From NCBI GenBank assembly GCA_037131575.1, contig JBAXQV010000017.1, forward strand, positions 1-26,555: a DNA stretch of 26,555 nt. The letters are read 5' to 3'. Numbering within the stretch: the first letter of the stretch is position 1; each line of letters opens with the position of its first letter. Made by a program: the position numbers and the translations under genes. This DNA is from VFMC01 sp037131575 (GTDB lineage Bacteria; Actinomycetota; Acidimicrobiia; Acidimicrobiales; Ilumatobacteraceae). Below, in pieces: positions 22,915 to 26,555 of the stretch. The notes under the pieces were generated by a model. It saw nothing but the letters and a program-made list of their open reading frames with translations. It was not told the origin of the DNA and did no database searches.

Positions 22915-24157
22915 CGGCGGGCCTTGGTGCTCGGGCGTTGGCGAAAAGCGCAGCCAGCCGCGCGACGTTGTCGATGCTCGAGTAGTTCAGTTCGATCTCG
23001 GCACGCGCGGCCTTCGCCAGTTCCTCACCGAGTGCCCGATCGTTGATCAGTTCGGTGATGGCATCGGCGAGCGCTTCGACGTTGCCGGCGGGCAGGGTGA
23101 GTGCGCGCCGGTGGTCTTGGGCCAGCTCGGGAATGCCACTGATGTAGGTGGTGATCACCGGAACGCCGATGGCCATCGCTTCCATGATCGACACGGGCAG
23201 CCCTTCGGCGAACGACGGCAGGCAGAACACATCGGCCTGGTTCAACCGCTCGACCACGCCAGGTGCCTCGAGTTCGCCGGTGAACTCCACGCGATCGCTC
23301 ACACCGAGTCGCTCGGCTTCAGCCTTGATCTCGTCGCGGAACGGCCCACCGCCCACGAACTCGGCGATCACATCGACGCCTCGATCGCGCAACTGCTTCA
23401 CCGCGTTGACGATGATCACATGGCCCTTCTCGGGCGACAGACGAGCCACCGTGACGACTCGTGGAATCGGGTTGTCGGGGTGTTGCGCGCGAAAGGCGAA
23501 CTCGTCGACGTCGATACCGCACCGCACGATTTCGAACCGGTCCCAGAACTGGGGGTTGCTGAGGCGCATCAGTTGCGACCGGGTGAAGTCGCTGATGCCC
23601 ACCACGAAGCTCGCATGTGCAGTCTTCAACGCGATCTGTGCTTCGCGTTCATCGACGAAGTCTTGGAAACCGTGGCTGGTGAAACTCCACGTCCAGTGTT
23701 GGGTGCGATCGAAGTTTCCGATGTCGGCGGTGAACCAGGCAATGGTTGCCGGGGTGAGCCCGAAATGAGCGTGCAGGTGACGAGCATCGGTGGTGCGCAG
23801 GTGGTCCCACACCAGCGCAGCTTCGACGAGATAGAAGAGCCGCCACAGCATGGCGCGCAGATCGGTGCCACCCATACGCACTGAACGCCACGCCAAGCGG
23901 GCGAAGCCGAGGGGCGACATCCGCATGGCCGCGAAGACGGCCTTCACGATCGCCGACGTTGACGACGTCTTGATGTAGAAGGTCTTCTCGCTCTCGCAGC
24001 GCCCGTCTCGCGTTTCGAGGTCGGAGGGCAGAACGGCGTTCATGGCGACGCGCTCCACTCGCACCCCGAGAGACTCGAGGTCGTTGATCTCGCGCGCGAT
24101 GAATGTATGACTCAACCGCGGGTAGTTCGTCAGGATGTAAGCGACCGAGGATTCCAT
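22901..24157 (-). CDS. Glycosyltransferase family 4 (WcaL-like, exopolysaccharide)
   Basis: A 418-residue GT-B enzyme and first gene of the operon. The N-terminus YILTNYPRLSHTFIAREI is characteristic of colanic-acid WcaL-like transferases. HLHAHFG (127-133), VTVARLSPEKG and the EX7E element from Glu318 to Glu326 in AEGLPVSIMEAMAIGVPVI support the family. It adds a sugar to the lipid-linked repeat in the cytoplasm. The start at 24157 is where homology begins; the frame remains open to 24808 over the divergent WecG gene. It ends 14 bases inside the flippase gene. Confidence 0.9.
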   Translation of the reverse strand: MESSVAYILTNYPRLSHTFIAREINDLESLGVRVERVAMNAVLPSDLETRDGRCESEKTFYIKTSSTSAIVKAVFAAMRMSPLGFARLAWRSVRMGGTDLRAMLWRLFYLVEAALVWDHLRTTDARHLHAHFGLTPATIAWFTADIGNFDRTQHWTWSFTSHGFQDFVDEREAQIALKTAHASFVVGISDFTRSQLMRLSNPQFWDRFEIVRCGIDVDEFAFRAQHPDNPIPRVVTVARLSPEKGHVIIVNAVKQLRDRGVDVIAEFVGGGPFRDEIKAEAERLGVSDRVEFTGELEAPGVVERLNQADVFCLPSFAEGLPVSIMEAMAIGVPVITTYISGIPELAQDHRRALTLPAGNVEALADAITELINDRALGEELAKAARAEIELNYSSIDNVARLAALFANARAPRPADGGS

Positions 24158-24379
24158 GGCTCTTCCTGTCGAATTCGTGTGCGCTCCGTCGACCACGCTT
24201 CGACGTTCTTTACTGTGCCGACCACAACCGTTTCGTGCAGCTAGCAAACGTCCTGAATCATGGTCGCCGGGGCCGCATGGCCGCAGGTCGCGCCGAATGG
24301 CTCGAAATTCCGGCAGAAAGCCCCAAGTTGCGTGCCTCGAGGTGCCGTTTCTGAACGGTTGGTTACCGTGGATTGCTCT
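24158..24379. promoter_or_regulatory. Divergent promoter region of the GT operon and the WecG-like gene
   Basis: This 222-bp gap between divergent starts is lower in GC than the neighbours. Just upstream of the WecG-like ATG, two small hairpins share bases: CCGTT-TCTG-AACGG (24345-24358) and ACGGT-TGGTT-ACCGT (24355-24369). They cannot form together. No clear -35/-10 boxes were found on either strand. Confidence 0.4.
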
Positions 24380-25204
24380 ATGGTGCAACGGCGCCGAATG
24401 TTCGGACTCGACTTTGTCGATGCGCCCACTGTGCAGGTGGTACTCGACGAGCTCCTCGCCCAGCGGGCTGAGGCGCGGGTGGCCGTAGGTGCCGATGTCG
24501 ACTCGCGCGTCGCGCCGCCCGTGGCGCGCGGTTCTGGAATCGTGGTCACCCCGAATGTCGACCATCTGGTGAAGCTCAAGCGCAACACCGACGCCACTGC
24601 CGCCGCCGTAGCGGCCTCGGCTGAATACGTGTTGCCCGATGGGCAGCCGATCGTGTGGGCGAGCAGGCTCCTCGGCGCGCCACTCACCGCGCGATTGCCC
24701 GGTAGCTCGTTGGTCGCCGAACTGTGGCCGCGACTCGTGGCCGCCGAAACCCCTGCATTGGTGGTGGCCTCGAGCGACGAGATTGCCACGCGTGCCGCGG
24801 CCGAGCACCGCAATGCGGTGTGCCTGGTTGCGCCGAAACTACCTCTCGACGATGTGGGGCTGTTCGAGCGATTCGCGCAGGAGTGCGTCGCTGCAGCTCT
24901 CGAGGCAGGTGTGGAGTTCGCGTTCTTCACCGTTGGCTTCCCGCGCCAAGAGCGCCTCATCGAATCGTTCCACCGACAGTGGCGTGCCATGTCGGCAGCG
25001 CCGGTACCCGTGTGCCTGGGCATCGGTGCATCGTTCGAGATGTACTACGGCCTCAAACGGCGGGCACCGCGTTGGATGCAGCGCATCGGGGCCGAATGGT
25101 TCTTCCGCTTCATCCAAGAACCGCGCCGGTTGTTCCATCGTTACTTCATCGACGGCCTGGCATTCCCAGGGATGGTGATTGCCGAATGGCGCACGAGGCG
25201 ATGA
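24380..25204 (+). CDS. WecG/TagA/CpsF-family glycosyltransferase
   Basis: A 274-residue GT26 enzyme. Family motifs are TPNVDHLVKL (57-66), LPDGQPIVWASRLLG (85-99, with the conserved Asp87), VGFPRQERLI (185-194) and the C-terminal CLGIGASFEMYYGLKRRAP followed by GAEWFFRFIQEPRRLFHRY. These enzymes transfer N-acetylmannosamine(-uronate) or related sugars to lipid-linked GlcNAc at the membrane. About 20 residues (30-52) form an Ala/Val-rich insert before the first motif. The start is uncertain: ATG 24380 or ATG 24398, neither with a good ribosome binding site. The stop overlaps the acyltransferase start (ATGA). Confidence 0.88.
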   Translation: MVQRRRMFGLDFVDAPTVQVVLDELLAQRAEARVAVGADVDSRVAPPVARGSGIVVTPNVDHLVKLKRNTDATAAAVAASAEYVLPDGQPIVWASRLLGAPLTARLPGSSLVAELWPRLVAAETPALVVASSDEIATRAAAEHRNAVCLVAPKLPLDDVGLFERFAQECVAAALEAGVEFAFFTVGFPRQERLIESFHRQWRAMSAAPVPVCLGIGASFEMYYGLKRRAPRWMQRIGAEWFFRFIQEPRRLFHRYFIDGLAFPGMVIAEWRTRR

Positions 25205-26283
25205 CCGCACCAGCGGCAGCCGCAGTGAGCGAGCACATGCCTCGCTACCCGAACCTCGCTGGCTGGCGAGGTATCAGCATCCTGTCGGTGTTGGCATGTC
25301 ATCTGTTGCCGCTCGGCCCAACACGCTTGCATCTCAACGAGTTGGCCGGGTTGCTCGGCATGTGCCTGTTCTTCTCGCTGTCGGGCTTCCTCATCACGTC
25401 GACGCTCATCTTCAATCCGTCGGTGCGGTCGTTCTCGATCAGACGACTCATGCGTATCGTGCCGCTGGCGTGGCTGTTCGTGGCCATCGCCGCCGTCATC
25501 GTGGGCATGGACGCCATCACCCTGGTGGCGCACCTGTTCTTCTTCGCCAACGTGCCGCCCTACTGGCTCACCGACCTCACGTCGCATTTGTGGAGCCTGT
25601 GCACCGAGATGCACTTCTACGTGTTCATCGCTGTCGCGGCGCTGGTGCTCAGGCGTCGTGTGTTCGTGCTCATCCCGGTGCTGTGCGTGGGGTTCACCGT
25701 GGCGCGCATCGTGTATCACCATCCGGTGTCGATCTTCACTCCGTTCCGAGTCGATGAGATTCTCTCGGGGGCGTGGTTGGCCACGTGCGTGCACCGCGAT
25801 CGACTCGCCGATCTGCCGGGCCGCTTTCTCCGCTTCGACCTGACCCGTCGCCGTGCCACCGGCCCGGTGGTGTGCGTCGCGGTGGTGTTGCTGCTGGTCG
25901 CGTGCATGCCCACGGTGGTGCCGATGAACTACGCCCGGCCGTATCTGGCGGCTGCACTCGTGGGGATCACCATGGTGGCGACCGACCCCTGGTGGGCGAA
26001 GGCGCTGAGCAACAAGCGCCTCGCGTACGTGGCTGAGATCTCCTACGCGCTGTACATCTGGCACCCGCTCATGGTGCACGGCTTCATGGGGAGCGGCTCC
26101 GCCATGGTTCGCTATGCGAAACGCATTCCGGCGCTGTTGGCCACGTTCGGCGTGGCGCACATCTCGACTCGCTACTTCGAACAGTGGTTCATCGACCTCG
26201 GGAAACAGTGGACCCGCACGCGACCGCCCGGTGGTCGCGAGATCACTCGCGACGACCGGGCGGTCGTGGGCACCACTGGTTGA
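25201..26283 (+). CDS. Acyltransferase family 3 membrane protein
   Basis: A 360-residue protein with about 10 transmembrane segments. PNLAGWRGISILSVLACH (17-34) carries the family's Arg/His pair (His34, catalytic in related O-acyltransferases), and FFSLSGFLITS follows. The C-terminus has YVAEISYALYIWHPL, also typical. It probably O-acetylates the polysaccharide or its lipid-linked unit using a cytoplasmic acyl donor. The ATG at 25201 overlaps the WecG-like stop by 4 bases, so the two are coupled. The 30 bases after it, before the minus-strand gene, show no strong terminator. Confidence 0.9.
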   Translation: MTAPAAAAVSEHMPRYPNLAGWRGISILSVLACHLLPLGPTRLHLNELAGLLGMCLFFSLSGFLITSTLIFNPSVRSFSIRRLMRIVPLAWLFVAIAAVIVGMDAITLVAHLFFFANVPPYWLTDLTSHLWSLCTEMHFYVFIAVAALVLRRRVFVLIPVLCVGFTVARIVYHHPVSIFTPFRVDEILSGAWLATCVHRDRLADLPGRFLRFDLTRRRATGPVVCVAVVLLLVACMPTVVPMNYARPYLAAALVGITMVATDPWWAKALSNKRLAYVAEISYALYIWHPLMVHGFMGSGSAMVRYAKRIPALLATFGVAHISTRYFEQWFIDLGKQWTRTRPPGGREITRDDRAVVGTTG

Positions 26284-26313
26284 TCGGCGGTCAGGGGAGG
26301 CCGGCCGAGTGGT

Positions 26314-26555
26314 TCAGTGGGTGGGGGGTGTCACCAACTTCGGGCCGGTGTAGCGAGCCCAGTTTCCGGCGAGGGTGGTGCCGTCGCCGAGTTGGCCGGC
26401 GATGCAGTTGCGCAGTGCGTTGATGCACTCACGGGTCCAGGTGGCCTGCACCGTGGGGTCCCATGCGCCGAACCAGTCGGCGTGCATGCTCGACCCGTTA
26501 CCGGCCATCCCAGGCATTCCGGCCATGTCGGACGACAGCTTCCACGTGGCCGAAT
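26314..26555 (-). CDS. C-terminus of a secreted-type protein, DUF1996-like (partial)
   Basis: This minus-strand frame enters from the right edge and stops at 26314, leaving about 80 residues visible. SSMHADWFGAWDP followed by a pair of cysteines in TRECINALRNCIAGQ resembles the end of DUF1996 proteins (HADF-x-NGWDP, then a Cys-containing tail), as I remember that family. A Met/Gly-rich MAGMPGMAG precedes it and might bind metal or just be a flexible turn. An internal ATG at 26526 is probably not the start because the same frame continues upstream with a plausible peptide. Function unknown. Confidence 0.5.
   Translation of the reverse strand, partial: SATWKLSSDMAGMPGMAGNGSSMHADWFGAWDPTVQATWTRECINALRNCIAGQLGDGTTLAGNWARYTGPKLVTPPTH

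Noticed and set aside
1..26555. CRISPR arrays, tRNA/rRNA genes, insertion sequences and phage genes
   Set aside because: No regularly spaced repeats, cloverleaf-like sequences, transposase motifs or terminal inverted repeats were seen on reading both strands.

Overview
The window looks like chromosomal DNA from a high-GC actinobacterium. A member of the Acidimicrobiia is my best guess, from overall character rather than any decisive marker. Supporting signs are high GC with many GTG/GTC codons, tuf followed by rpsJ, and a K+ module (permease, two RCK/TrkA proteins, small OB-fold protein) like the one around ceoB/ceoC in Mycobacterium. I see no phage genes, transposases, CRISPR arrays, tRNA or rRNA. 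Gene order and base composition suggest a resident region rather than a recent island.

Region 1 (1-416): the last codons of tuf and a complete rpsJ, closed by a strong hairpin. rplC does not follow, so the S10 operon is broken here. Region 2 (434-5090): a stand-alone adenylation-domain ligase faces an ACP plus a 548-residue protein made of two alpha/beta-hydrolase domains. A separate 399-residue hydrolase is divergent from the ACP. Ligase, ACP and two hydrolases are the accessory set known from proteobacterial exosortase-A/exopolysaccharide loci, but no exosortase is visible. Region 3 (5100-8641, minus strand): a KimA-like permease followed by two RCK proteins and an OB-fold protein, probably one operon for potassium uptake.

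Region 4 (8812-16877): a MoxR ATPase and a DUF58 protein, usually adjacent, are separated by a CDP-sugar module and a polysaccharide co-polymerase. The sugar module consists of rfbF and rfbG on the plus strand, then a cupin epimerase and a SAF-domain dehydrogenase on the minus strand. The co-polymerase has a kinase-like domain that lacks the P-loop lysine. Region 5 (17162-26283) is a Wzx/Wzy-type surface-polysaccharide cluster. A plus-strand glycosyltransferase is followed by a tightly overlapping five-gene minus-strand operon (GT4, Wzx flippase, GT2, Wzy/ligase, GT4), then a plus-strand WecG/TagA/CpsF transferase overlapping an acyltransferase-3. The last 240 bases hold the C-terminus of a protein resembling DUF1996.

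Taken together, most of the window can be read as envelope-polysaccharide machinery: CDP-6-deoxysugar supply (10-13.8 kb), chain assembly, flipping and polymerisation (14-26 kb), and possibly acyl or aminoacyl decoration by the ligase/ACP/hydrolase set (0.4-3.8 kb). The initiating polyprenyl-phosphate sugar transferase is not in the window. Family assignments come from reading motifs by eye; no database search was run.
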